From: Jeotgalicoccus sp036782755
GTDB lineage: Bacteria; Bacillota; Bacilli; Staphylococcales; Salinicoccaceae
NCBI GenBank assembly: GCA_036782755.1
Contig: DAIPYL010000078.1
Coordinates: 1 to 5,657, forward strand
Direction of reading: 5' to 3'
DNA: 5,657 nucleotides
The first letter of the stretch is position 1; each line of letters starts with the position of its first letter. Below the pieces are notes generated by a model. The model did no database searches. It saw only the letters and a program-made list of their open reading frames with translations, and was not told the origin of the DNA. This document shows, piece after piece, positions 1-5,657 of this stretch. The position numbers were made by a program, and so were the translations under genes.

Positions 1-1459
1 CTTCTTTGTTCCAGCGGAACACAGGTTTACGTGAAGCTCTGGTTTCGTCTAAACGTTTAACCGGTGTTTTGTGCGGAGCTTCGTGAATGATGTCCGGATT
101 GTTTTCCGCTTCATCTGCGATTTGAAGCATTGTATTGATAAAGTGATCAAGAGTTTCTTTAGACTCTGTCTCAGTCGGTTCAATCATAAGTGCTTCGTCT
201 ACGATTAATGGGAAGTAAACAGTTGGCGGATGGATATCAAAGTCCATCAGGCGTTTAGCGATATCTGACGTTCTGACTCCAAGTGCTTTCTGTTTGTTAC
301 CAGAGATAACGAATTCGTGTTTACAATGCTGCGTAAATGGAAGTTCGTATTTCTCCTGCAGGCTTCTCATAATGTAGTTTGCATTCAGTACTGCAAGCTC
401 ACTTGCTTTCTTAAGTCCTTCAGCACCAAGCGTACGGATGTACGTGTATGAACGGACGTTAATTCCAAAGTTACCGTAGAAGTTCTTAACCATACCGATT
501 GACTGCGGACGGTCGTAATCTAAATCGTATACGCCGTTTTCTTCTGTTACAACTGGTTTTGGAAGGTATGGCGCAAGCTCATCAGTTACACCAATCGGGC
601 CTGAACCAGGTCCGCCGCCGCCGTGAGGGCCGGTGAATGTTTTGTGCAAGTTAAGGTGAACTGCGTCAAAGCCCATGTCGCCGGGACGTGCGTAACCCAT
701 AATAGCGTTAAGGTTTGCACCGTCATAGTACATTTTACCGCCCGCTTCATGGATGATCTCTGACATTTCAAGGATTTGAGTTTCAAATAAACCTAATGTG
801 TTAGGGTTTGTCAGCATTAATGCTGCAGTGTTTTCGTTAACAACTTTCTTAAGGTCTTCAACGTCAACTAAACCTTTATCATTCGATTTAACCTCAACGA
901 TTTTGAATCCTGCGATTGCTGCAGATGCCGGGTTAGTACCGTGCGCCGAGTCAGGAACGATAACTTCATTACGGTGTGATTCCCCGTTAGCTTCGTGGAA
1001 GGCTTTGAAAATCATAAGTGCAGTCCACTCACCCTGCGAGCCTGCTGCAGGCTGTAAAGTGATTTCGTCCATTCCTGTAATTTCTTCAAGATGAACCTGA
1101 AGATCGTACATTAACTCTAGTGCACCCTGGATTGTTCTAGTATCCTGGTACGGATGAATGTGGCTGAAGCCCGGTAATCTTACAACGTCTTCGTTAATTA
1201 CAGGGTTGTATTTCATCGTACATGAGCCAAGTGGATAGAATCCTGTGTGGATACCGAAGTTGCGGTTCGATAATCCAGTGTAGTGACGCATTAATTCCAG
1301 TTCATCAACTTCCGGAAGGTTTGCATCTACCTTACGAACGTATGTCTCACCAATTTCTTCTTCTAAATTAACTTCCGGAACATCAAGTGCAGGAAGGTTG
1401 TAACCCACTCTGCCTTCTTTACTGCGTTCAAAAATTAATGGAAAGTTTTCATTAGCCAT
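1..1459 (-). CDS. gcvPB: Glycine dehydrogenase (decarboxylating) subunit 2, P-protein beta subunit; 3' end cut by window edge
   Basis: This is the PLP-carrying half of the split glycine cleavage P-protein. With GcvPA it decarboxylates glycine in the cytosol and passes the aminomethyl group to the lipoyl arm of GcvH. Translation from ATG at 1459 gives 486 residues (MANENFPLIFERSK...) with no stop before the left edge. The family is about 485-490 residues, so only the last few and the stop are missing. Visible motifs are GSCTMKYNP (78-86), QPAAGSQGEW (136-145), DSAHGTNPAS (170-179), YYDGANLNAI (244-253) and NLHKTFTGPHGGGGPGSGP (270-288). Lys273 is the expected PLP Schiff-base lysine. The start lies inside the end of gcvPA (8-base overlap), preceded by a GGGGG ribosome-binding stretch, which suggests translational coupling. 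Nothing looks broken. Identity is very secure from the motifs and from the adjacent gcvPA; the exact C-terminus is not visible. Confidence 0.97.
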   Translation of the reverse strand, partial: MANENFPLIFERSKEGRVGYNLPALDVPEVNLEEEIGETYVRKVDANLPEVDELELMRHYTGLSNRNFGIHTGFYPLGSCTMKYNPVINEDVVRLPGFSHIHPYQDTRTIQGALELMYDLQVHLEEITGMDEITLQPAAGSQGEWTALMIFKAFHEANGESHRNEVIVPDSAHGTNPASAAIAGFKIVEVKSNDKGLVDVEDLKKVVNENTAALMLTNPNTLGLFETQILEMSEIIHEAGGKMYYDGANLNAIMGYARPGDMGFDAVHLNLHKTFTGPHGGGGPGSGPIGVTDELAPYLPKPVVTEENGVYDLDYDRPQSIGMVKNFYGNFGINVRSYTYIRTLGAEGLKKASELAVLNANYIMRSLQEKYELPFTQHCKHEFVISGNKQKALGVRTSDIAKRLMDFDIHPPTVYFPLIVDEALMIEPTETESKETLDHFINTMLQIADEAENNPDIIHEAPHKTPVKRLDETRASRKPVFRWNKE

Positions 1460-2804
1460 TGTTGATATCCCCCAATTCTTTAACAAATGCATCGATTTCT
1501 TCTTTCGAACGGATTTCTGTCGTTGCAATCAGCATGTGGTTTTCGAACTCAGGGTAAATGATACCAAGGTCAAATCCGCCGACAATTCCTTTTTCAAATA
1601 GTTTTTCGTTAACTTCTTTAACAGGTTTAGAAAGTTTAACTGCGAATTCGTTGAAGAATGATCCTTTGAATGCCGCTTCTAAACCAGCTTTTTCAAGCTG
1701 TTTCTGTGTATATCTTGCTTTTTGCATGTTCAGTTTAGACATATCTTTAACACCGTTCTTACCAAGTGCACTCATTGCAGCTGAACTTGCTACTGCGTTT
1801 AATGCCTGGTTTGAAGTGATGTTTGATGTCGCTTTTTCACGTCTGATGTGCTGCTCTCTCGTCTGAAGTGCAAGCACGAATCCGCGCTGGCCATCCTGGT
1901 CAACAGTTTCACCCACGAAACGTCCAGGTACTTTACGCATTAATTTGTCAGTTGTTGCGAAGTAACCACAGTGCGGTCCGCCAAGCTGTGCAGGGATACC
2001 GAATACCTGTGTATCACCAACAACGATGTCTGCACCAAATTCTGAAGGCGGTGTTAAATAACCTAATGATAACGGGTTACTTGAAACGATCATCATTGTT
2101 TTAGGCTGTGCTTTAATTAATTTATTAATTTCTTCAAGTGGTTCGATCTGACCCAGGAAGTTAGGGTACTGAACGATTACTGAAGCAGTATTTTCATCAA
2201 TTTCTTTTTCAAGCTGCTCTAAGTCAGTCTTCCCGTCAGTTAAACCGATTTCAACAATCTCAAGGCCTTTACCTTTAGATGCAGTTTTAACTAATTGACG
2301 GTACTCAGGGTGCAATGCTTCAGATACTAAGATTTTTGTCTTCTTAGTTTGAACGTTACTTAAGTACATTGCTTCTACAACAGCAGTTCCGCCGTCATAT
2401 AATGAAGAGTTTACGATAGGCATACCAGTAATTTCAGAAACCATCGTCTGGAACTCAAACATAGCTTGCAGTTCACCTTGTGTCATTTCCGGCTGGTAAG
2501 GCGTGTAAGAAGTATAAAATTCTTGTCTTGAAATAACGTGGTCAACTACTGAAGGGATAAAGTGATCGTATACCCCGGCACCTAAAAATGAACTGTATTC
2601 CTGCAGGTTGGCGTTTTTAGCAGCCATTGCAACCATTTCTTTTTTAAGCTCGTACTCGCTAGTTGGTTCTTTCAGATTTAATTTTCTGTCCAGTCTTACT
2701 TTTTCAGGAATATCTTGAAAAAGCTCGTCTGTGGATTTTGCACCGATCTTTTCTAACATCTGTGTTTTATCAGCTTCTGTAGCTGGTAAATAACGAAAAT
2801 CCAT
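1452..2804 (-). CDS. gcvPA: Glycine dehydrogenase (decarboxylating) subunit 1, P-protein alpha subunit
   Basis: This is the N-terminal-type half of the split P-protein. It pairs with GcvPB to form the glycine decarboxylase of the glycine cleavage system. From ATG at 2804 it is 450 residues (MDFRYLPATE...), close to the roughly 448 usual in Bacillus and Staphylococcus. Family motifs are GAGVYDHFIPSVVDHV (75-90), FYTSYTPYQPEMTQGELQ (96-113), YDGGTA (136-141), GGPHCGYFA (275-283), PGRFVGET (293-300) and LQTREQHIRREKATSNI (313-329). The open frame runs upstream to 2936, but the extra 44 residues resemble no GcvP N-terminus. A strong AGGGAGGAA site sits 6 bases before the 2804 ATG, which fixes the start. 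The stop overlaps the gcvPB start by 8 bases. Position 330 is Thr in SNITSNQAL, where many homologues have Cys (SNIC). No gcvT precedes it; the upstream neighbour is divergent. Confidence 0.97.
   Translation of the reverse strand: MDFRYLPATEADKTQMLEKIGAKSTDELFQDIPEKVRLDRKLNLKEPTSEYELKKEMVAMAAKNANLQEYSSFLGAGVYDHFIPSVVDHVISRQEFYTSYTPYQPEMTQGELQAMFEFQTMVSEITGMPIVNSSLYDGGTAVVEAMYLSNVQTKKTKILVSEALHPEYRQLVKTASKGKGLEIVEIGLTDGKTDLEQLEKEIDENTASVIVQYPNFLGQIEPLEEINKLIKAQPKTMMIVSSNPLSLGYLTPPSEFGADIVVGDTQVFGIPAQLGGPHCGYFATTDKLMRKVPGRFVGETVDQDGQRGFVLALQTREQHIRREKATSNITSNQALNAVASSAAMSALGKNGVKDMSKLNMQKARYTQKQLEKAGLEAAFKGSFFNEFAVKLSKPVKEVNEKLFEKGIVGGFDLGIIYPEFENHMLIATTEIRSKEEIDAFVKELGDINNG
1469..1475 (-). promoter_or_regulatory. 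Ribosome binding site of gcvPB (unusual, inside gcvPA)
   Basis: On the minus strand TTGGGGG ends 9 bases before the gcvPB ATG at 1459 and lies within the last codons of gcvPA. It can pair with the anti-Shine-Dalgarno sequence only through G-U wobble. It is therefore weaker than the gcvPA and glmS sites, which fits a downstream gene translated by ribosomes finishing gcvPA (stop at 1454-1452). Confidence 0.6.
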
Positions 2805-2810
2805 TACAAT

Positions 2811-2819
2811 TTCCTCCCT
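2811..2819 (-). promoter_or_regulatory. Ribosome binding site deciding the gcvPA start
   Basis: AGGGAGGAA on the minus strand lies 6 bases upstream of the ATG at 2804 and contains GGGAGG. It selects the 450-residue start over the longer open frame that begins at 2936. No comparable purine tract precedes the 2936 ATG. Confidence 0.85.
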
Positions 2820-2838
2820 GTTCTTCACATTTATAATA

Positions 2839-2857
2839 TAATAATTAAGTATTATTA
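2839..2857 (-). repeat. AT-only inverted repeat in the gcvPA leader
   Basis: TAATAAT and ATTATTA form perfect 7-base arms around a 5-base loop, about 20 bases upstream of the gcvPA ribosome binding site. The arms hold no G or C, so any hairpin would be weak. It may simply reflect AT-rich intergenic composition. Confidence 0.3.
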
Positions 2858-2943
2858 TTTTATTTCCACACTCTATACTACCATATCGAACTAAATAAAT
2901 AATCAATTCAGCAGCAGAGCGAATATGGGAAAACACTGAATTT

Positions 2944-2957
2944 ATACAGCGCTTTCA
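2944..2957 (-). promoter_or_regulatory. Candidate cre (CcpA binding) site upstream of gcvPA
   Basis: On the minus strand the site reads TGAAAGCGCTGTAT. Against the Bacillota cre consensus TGWAANCGNTNWCA it matches 9 of 11 specified positions. The left half and the CG core are intact, and the final CA is missing. It lies 140 bases before the gcvPA ATG and about 35-50 bases downstream of the start point implied by the candidate promoter at 3000-3029. If real, that placement suits roadblock repression by CcpA. One imperfect site is weak evidence. Confidence 0.35.
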
Positions 2958-2995
2958 GAAATAAGATGTTATTATCTGATATTTCTCCATACAAT

Positions 2996-3021
2996 GTTTA
3001 TTATAGTGTTAATTTGGGTAT
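2996..3021 (+). promoter_or_regulatory. Candidate sigma-B (general stress) promoter for the SDR gene
   Basis: GTTTAT (2996-3001), a 14-base spacer, then GGGTAT (3016-3021). The sigma-B consensus in Bacillus and Staphylococcus is GTTTAA, 12-15 bases, GGGTAT, so this is a single mismatch with an allowed spacer. It points toward the reductase gene and would give a leader of about 115 bases. It overlaps the candidate minus-strand promoter of gcvPA. This is a motif match by eye only. Confidence 0.5.
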
Positions 3022-3029
3022 ATTGCCAG
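3000..3029 (-). promoter_or_regulatory. Candidate sigma-A promoter for gcvPA-gcvPB
   Basis: The minus strand carries a perfect -10 TATAAT (3005-3000). CTGGCA (3029-3024) is a 4-of-6 match to the -35 TTGACA with an 18-base spacer. The implied start is near 2993, giving a leader of about 190 bases before gcvPA. It is the best minus-strand promoter I could find. The AT-rich stretch nearer the gene offers -10-like hexamers but no acceptable -35 partner. Confidence 0.45.
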
Positions 3030-3052
3030 TCGGATCTACTATAAAGCGGTTT

Positions 3053-3066
3053 CTTTTGTGCAAAAG
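3053..3066. promoter_or_regulatory. Perfect palindrome, candidate operator
   Basis: CTTTTG, two bases (TG), then CAAAAG form a perfect 6+6 inverted repeat ending one base before the TATAAT at 3068-3073. The stem is too short and AT-rich to be a terminator, and no T-tract follows it in either direction. A dimeric regulator site overlapping the promoter of the downstream reductase gene is a reasonable reading. I cannot name the regulator: it does not match the Rex, Fur or cre consensus. Confidence 0.4.
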
Positions 3067-3067
3067 T

Positions 3068-3073
3068 TATAAT
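3068..3073 (+). promoter_or_regulatory. Candidate -10 box (TATAAT) for the SDR gene
   Basis: An exact TATAAT on the plus strand would start transcription near 3080, about 60 bases before the chosen ATG. The hexamer 17 bases upstream (AGCGGT, 3045-3050) does not resemble TTGACA, and no TG extension is present. If used, it probably needs an activator or works as a second promoter below the sigma-B-like one. Confidence 0.35.
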
Positions 3074-3142
3074 GTATCCACGTAAAGATAAGGAAAATTG
3101 ATGTTACTATATAAGAAGAACATTATGGAAAGGACTGCTTTT

Positions 3143-3763
3143 ATGAAAATTTTACTATTAGGCATGACAGGCAGAACCGGCAATGAAATTGCCAAACTTG
3201 CCCTGCAAGATAAACACCAGGTTACAGCACTTGTGCGCACTCCTGAAAAAATAACAATTAACGATGAAAACCTGTCGATTATAAAAGGCGACGTTACCGT
3301 TAAAGAAGATGTTGAACTTGCCATGAAAAATGCAGACGTTGTCATCAGCGCGTTAAATACAGACGGAGCCGATACGCTGACAAAAAGCATGCCGCTGATT
3401 ATCGACGCGATGAATGCCGAAGGCATCAAGCGTATTATCACGATCGGTACTGCGGGAATACTGCAGAGCAGAGTTGAACCTGACGTGCTGCGCTATCAGT
3501 CCAGCGAGTCAAAACGGAAACTGACACGCGCAGCTGAGGAACATCATAAAACATATCTGCTGCTTGAAGGGTCGAATCTCGACTGGACAGTTGTCTGCCC
3601 GACATACTTACCGGATGGCGAAGCGGTTGGGGAATGCCGCGAAGAACGCGACTTCCTGCCAGAAGGCGGCAAGAAGATTACAGTTGGAGACACTGCAGTG
3701 TTTGTGTATAAGCAGCTTGAAAGTGATGAGTATATTAAGTCGCGGGTTGGGATAGCGTATTAA
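3143..3763 (+). CDS. NAD(P)-binding atypical SDR / NAD(P)H-binding family protein (YwnB-like)
   Basis: A 206-residue cytosolic single-domain Rossmann protein of the NAD(P)H-binding (PF13460-type, NmrA/SDR-a5-like) group, similar in kind to Bacillus YwnB. The N-terminus is MKILLLGMTGRTGNEI. Gly7, Gly10 and Gly13 form the dinucleotide loop, with Arg11 and Arg32 (in TALVRTPEK) suggesting an NADP(H) preference. Further family marks are KGDV (48-51), DVVISAL (65-71), a Gly-Thr turn in ITIGTAGI (99-106) and LDWTVVCPTYLPDG (146-159); the last usually reads V-R-P, here V-C-P. Substrate and reaction cannot be told; flavin/biliverdin-reductase-like or quinone-linked roles are possible. I chose ATG 3143 because GGAAAGGA sits 8 bases before it and the first beta strand starts at once. 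An in-frame ATG at 3101 with its own AAGGA is an alternative. It is monocistronic, divergent from gcvPA and convergent with glmS. Confidence 0.85.
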   Translation: MKILLLGMTGRTGNEIAKLALQDKHQVTALVRTPEKITINDENLSIIKGDVTVKEDVELAMKNADVVISALNTDGADTLTKSMPLIIDAMNAEGIKRIITIGTAGILQSRVEPDVLRYQSSESKRKLTRAAEEHHKTYLLLEGSNLDWTVVCPTYLPDGEAVGECREERDFLPEGGKKITVGDTAVFVYKQLESDEYIKSRVGIAY

Positions 3764-3769
3764 GTAATT

Positions 3770-3810
3770 AAAAACCGCAGCTGATTGGTAAAATCAGCTG
3801 CGGTTTTTTT
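3770..3810. terminator. Bidirectional Rho-independent terminator
   Basis: A 17-base perfect stem (3770-3786 with 3792-3808), whose core is CCGCAGCTGATT, closes on a 5-base loop. It is followed on the plus strand by a run of seven T. On the minus strand the matching A-run gives at least five T. It lies between the stop of the SDR gene (3763) and the stop of glmS (3817), so it can end both convergent transcripts. Confidence 0.93.
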
Positions 3811-3816
3811 ATATTG

Positions 3817-5619
3817 CTATTCCACCGTCACCGACTTCGCCAGGTTACGCGGTTTATCTACATCATTGCCTCTGTGCAGTGCAGCATAATATGAAATCAG
3901 CTGATAGACTGCGACTGACACTAACGGCGTCAGCATTTCATCGACTCTTGGAATGACATACGCGTCGCCTTCCTGCTCAAGTCCTTCCATTGCAAGGACA
4001 CATACATTCGCACCGCGCGCTTTAACTTCCTGAGCGTTGCTCCGGATGTTCAAGTCCACTTTTTCCTGTGTCGATAAAGCAAATACAGGTGTGCCTTCTT
4101 CTATTAATGCAATCGTTCCGTGTTTCAGTTCTCCTCCGGCGAACCCTTCCGCCTGGATATAAGAAATTTCTTTCAGCTTCAACGCACCTTCAAGCCCGAC
4201 ATAATAATCCATTGCTCTGCCGATAAAAAATGCGTTTCCCGCTGTTTCAAGATAGCTCTTAACAATATCTTCAATTTTGTCAGCATCTTCGATAACCGTT
4301 GTAATTGCCGTCGTAACTTTCCCAAGTTCAGCCATTAAATTCATATCTGAAACTTTGTTCAGCTCTCTCGCTGTCACTGCTGCTGTAATCGCAAGGACTG
4401 CAATCTGCGCCACATAGGCTTTCGTCGATGCAACTGCAATTTCCGGTCCTGCATGCAGTATCAGCGTTTCATCCGCTTCACGTGACAGTGTCGATCCCGG
4501 CACATTTGTCATCGTTAATGATTTGTAGCCTTTTTCTTTAATATCAACGAGGACTGCACGGCTGTCTGCAGTTTCTCCCGATTGGGATATAAAGATAAAT
4601 AACGGCTTTTCTGATAATAGCGGTGTATTGTAGACAAACTCAGATGCGACATGTACTTCTGTCGGCACGCCTGCCCATTTTTCAAAGTATTCTTTACCAA
4701 TCAGTCCGGCGTGGTAACTCGTACCTGCTGCGATGATATACAAGCGGTCCGCTTCATTCAGCTGTTTGATTATATTTTGATCTATTTTAAGTTCGCCGTG
4801 CTCATCCTGATATTCTTTAATAATTTTACGCATCACCTGCGGCTGTTCATTGATTTCCTTAATCATGTAGTGCGGATATGTGCCAAGTTCCGTGTCGCTC
4901 GCATCAATTTCCGCGATATAAGATTCACGTTCGATTTCCGCACCTTCGATATCTCTGATAATCATTTGGTGTTCCATCAGCTGAATGATTTCGCCGTCCA
5001 TCAGTTCGACAAATTCATTCGTTAAATTAAGCATCGCCATTGCATCGGATGTGATGACATTGAAGCCGTCACCTTTACCTAACAGAAGCGGCGATTTATT
5101 TTTAGCTGCATAGATTGTGTGGTCATCGTCATTATCCAAAAGACCAATTGCGTAAGAACCGTGCAGTAATGATAAAGTCTTTTGAAATGCTTCAAGTGTC
5201 GATGAACCTTCAGCGGCAAACTTTGCAACAAGCTGCACGATAATTTCCGTATCAGTATCCGACACAAGTTTTTTATCGTTTAAATACTCTTCTTTTAACT
5301 GCTTATAGTTTTCAATCACACCGTTATGCACAAGCGTAAATCTCTCATCCGCGCTCTGATGCGGGTGAGAATTCGCTACACTCGGTTCTCCGTGTGTTGC
5401 CCAGCGTGTATGGCCGATACCGATAGTTCCTGCGAAATCTCCATCCACTTTTTTACGCAGGTCGGCTATTCTGCCTTTTTCTTTAAATACTTTTGTTTCC
5501 TTATCATTCTTTACCGCAATACCCGCTGAATCGTAACCGCGGTACTCCAGCTTTTCAAGTCCTTTTAATAATATTTCCTTCGTATCTGCCGTTCCAATAT
5601 ATCCAACAATTCCGCACAT
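3817..5619 (-). CDS. glmS: Glutamine--fructose-6-phosphate aminotransferase (isomerizing)
   Basis: Converts fructose-6-phosphate and glutamine to glucosamine-6-phosphate and glutamate in the cytosol, the entry step to UDP-GlcNAc for peptidoglycan and teichoic acids. It is full length at 600 residues (family about 600-610). The class II glutaminase domain covers about 1-215: Cys2 is the nucleophile after Met removal (MCGIVGYIG), with HTRWATHG (70-77), HNGVIENY (98-105) and SDTDTE (120-125). Two SIS isomerase domains follow. The first has AAGTSYHAG (297-305), ISQSGETADS (344-353) and ASTKAY (397-402). The second has EGALKLKEISYIQAEGF (477-493) and GELKHG (496-501), with Glu484 and His500 at the isomerase positions. 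The C-terminus DKPRNLAKSVTVE carries Lys595. All expected catalytic residues are present. The start at 5619 has AGAAGGAG 8 bases upstream. In Bacillota this gene is usually controlled by the glmS ribozyme, which would lie outside this window. Confidence 0.98.
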   Translation of the reverse strand: MCGIVGYIGTADTKEILLKGLEKLEYRGYDSAGIAVKNDKETKVFKEKGRIADLRKKVDGDFAGTIGIGHTRWATHGEPSVANSHPHQSADERFTLVHNGVIENYKQLKEEYLNDKKLVSDTDTEIIVQLVAKFAAEGSSTLEAFQKTLSLLHGSYAIGLLDNDDDHTIYAAKNKSPLLLGKGDGFNVITSDAMAMLNLTNEFVELMDGEIIQLMEHQMIIRDIEGAEIERESYIAEIDASDTELGTYPHYMIKEINEQPQVMRKIIKEYQDEHGELKIDQNIIKQLNEADRLYIIAAGTSYHAGLIGKEYFEKWAGVPTEVHVASEFVYNTPLLSEKPLFIFISQSGETADSRAVLVDIKEKGYKSLTMTNVPGSTLSREADETLILHAGPEIAVASTKAYVAQIAVLAITAAVTARELNKVSDMNLMAELGKVTTAITTVIEDADKIEDIVKSYLETAGNAFFIGRAMDYYVGLEGALKLKEISYIQAEGFAGGELKHGTIALIEEGTPVFALSTQEKVDLNIRSNAQEVKARGANVCVLAMEGLEQEGDAYVIPRVDEMLTPLVSVAVYQLISYYAALHRGNDVDKPRNLAKSVTVE

Positions 5620-5657
5620 AAGATAAACTCCTTCTACGTTCGTTTAAGTTTTGTGGG
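5620..5657 (-). promoter_or_regulatory. glmS leader (3' end only) with ribosome binding site
   Basis: These are the last 38 bases of the glmS 5' region. AGAAGGAG at 5635-5628 is the Shine-Dalgarno site, 8 bases from the ATG. The rest shows no promoter or terminator. It has no recognisable glmS ribozyme core; any such core would lie beyond the right edge, so its presence or absence cannot be judged here. Confidence 0.7.

Noticed and set aside
798..1094. 98-codon plus-strand open frame
   Set aside because: Antisense to well-conserved gcvPB motifs, with no family signature of its own.
1558..2104. Two plus-strand open frames (102 and 78 codons)
   Set aside because: Antisense to gcvPA conserved regions; no ribosome binding sites or recognisable domains.
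2805..2936. 44-codon N-terminal extension of gcvPA to an ATG at 2936
   Set aside because: No Shine-Dalgarno site, AT-rich intergenic composition, no resemblance to GcvP N-termini; the 2804 ATG has a strong site and gives the family length.
2805..2993. Glycine riboswitch in the gcvPA leader
   Set aside because: Such riboswitches often precede gcv operons, but I see no conserved tandem-aptamer elements and no intrinsic terminator in this stretch.
3014..3042. TTGGGT-N17-TACTAT as a sigma-A promoter for the SDR gene
   Set aside because: Only 3 of 6 and 4 of 6 consensus matches; the overlapping sigma-B-type match is much better.
3067..3441. 124-codon minus-strand open frame with hydrophobic stretches, overlapping the SDR gene
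   Set aside because: It is the reverse of the Rossmann-domain coding sequence; hydrophobicity arises from the reverse complement of charged and alanine codons.
4651..5025. 124-codon plus-strand open frame
   Set aside because: Lies wholly antisense to the conserved middle of glmS; its Phe/Ile-rich product is the expected shadow of a coding strand and it lacks a convincing ribosome site.
1..5657. Mobile elements, CRISPR, tRNA/rRNA, defence or secretion systems
   Set aside because: No transposase, integrase, repeat array, cloverleaf-like sequence or unfamiliar gene cluster was seen; nearly all bases are accounted for by four ordinary genes and their control regions.

Overview
The window looks like ordinary chromosomal DNA from a low-to-moderate G+C Gram-positive bacterium (Bacillota). 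The glycine decarboxylase P-protein is split into two genes (gcvPA, gcvPB), the Shine-Dalgarno sites are purine-rich, and GlmS is 600 residues long. The proteins read as Staphylococcaceae (Staphylococcus, Macrococcus, Jeotgalicoccus or Salinicoccus type). That placement is familiarity-based inference, and no genus can be fixed without a search.

Layout, left to right. Bases 1-2804, minus strand: gcvPB (nearly complete, cut by the left edge a few codons before its end) and, upstream of it in transcription order, gcvPA. The two overlap by 8 bases and form one operon. Bases 2805-3142: a 338-base divergent intergenic region holding the likely promoters of gcvPA (minus) and of a small reductase gene (plus), a cre-like site, a good sigma-B-type promoter match and a perfect short palindrome beside a TATAAT box. 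Bases 3143-3763, plus strand: a 206-residue NAD(P)-binding atypical SDR protein. Bases 3770-3810: a strong bidirectional terminator between convergent genes. Bases 3817-5619, minus strand: glmS, complete. Bases 5620-5657: the last 38 bases of the glmS leader, including its ribosome binding site.

How the genes relate. GcvPA and GcvPB together form the pyridoxal-phosphate P-protein of the glycine cleavage system, feeding one-carbon units to folate. GlmS makes glucosamine-6-phosphate for peptidoglycan and teichoic acid precursors. The reductase-like protein has no evident metabolic link to either; its promoter region suggests possible stress control. The gcvT gene, which lies directly before gcvPA in Bacillus and Staphylococcus, is absent here, so gcvPA appears to be the first gene of its transcript.

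I found no mobile element, CRISPR array, tRNA, rRNA, phage gene or defence gene. The coding content is housekeeping. The parts worth a second look are regulatory and lie in the 2805-3142 intergenic region.
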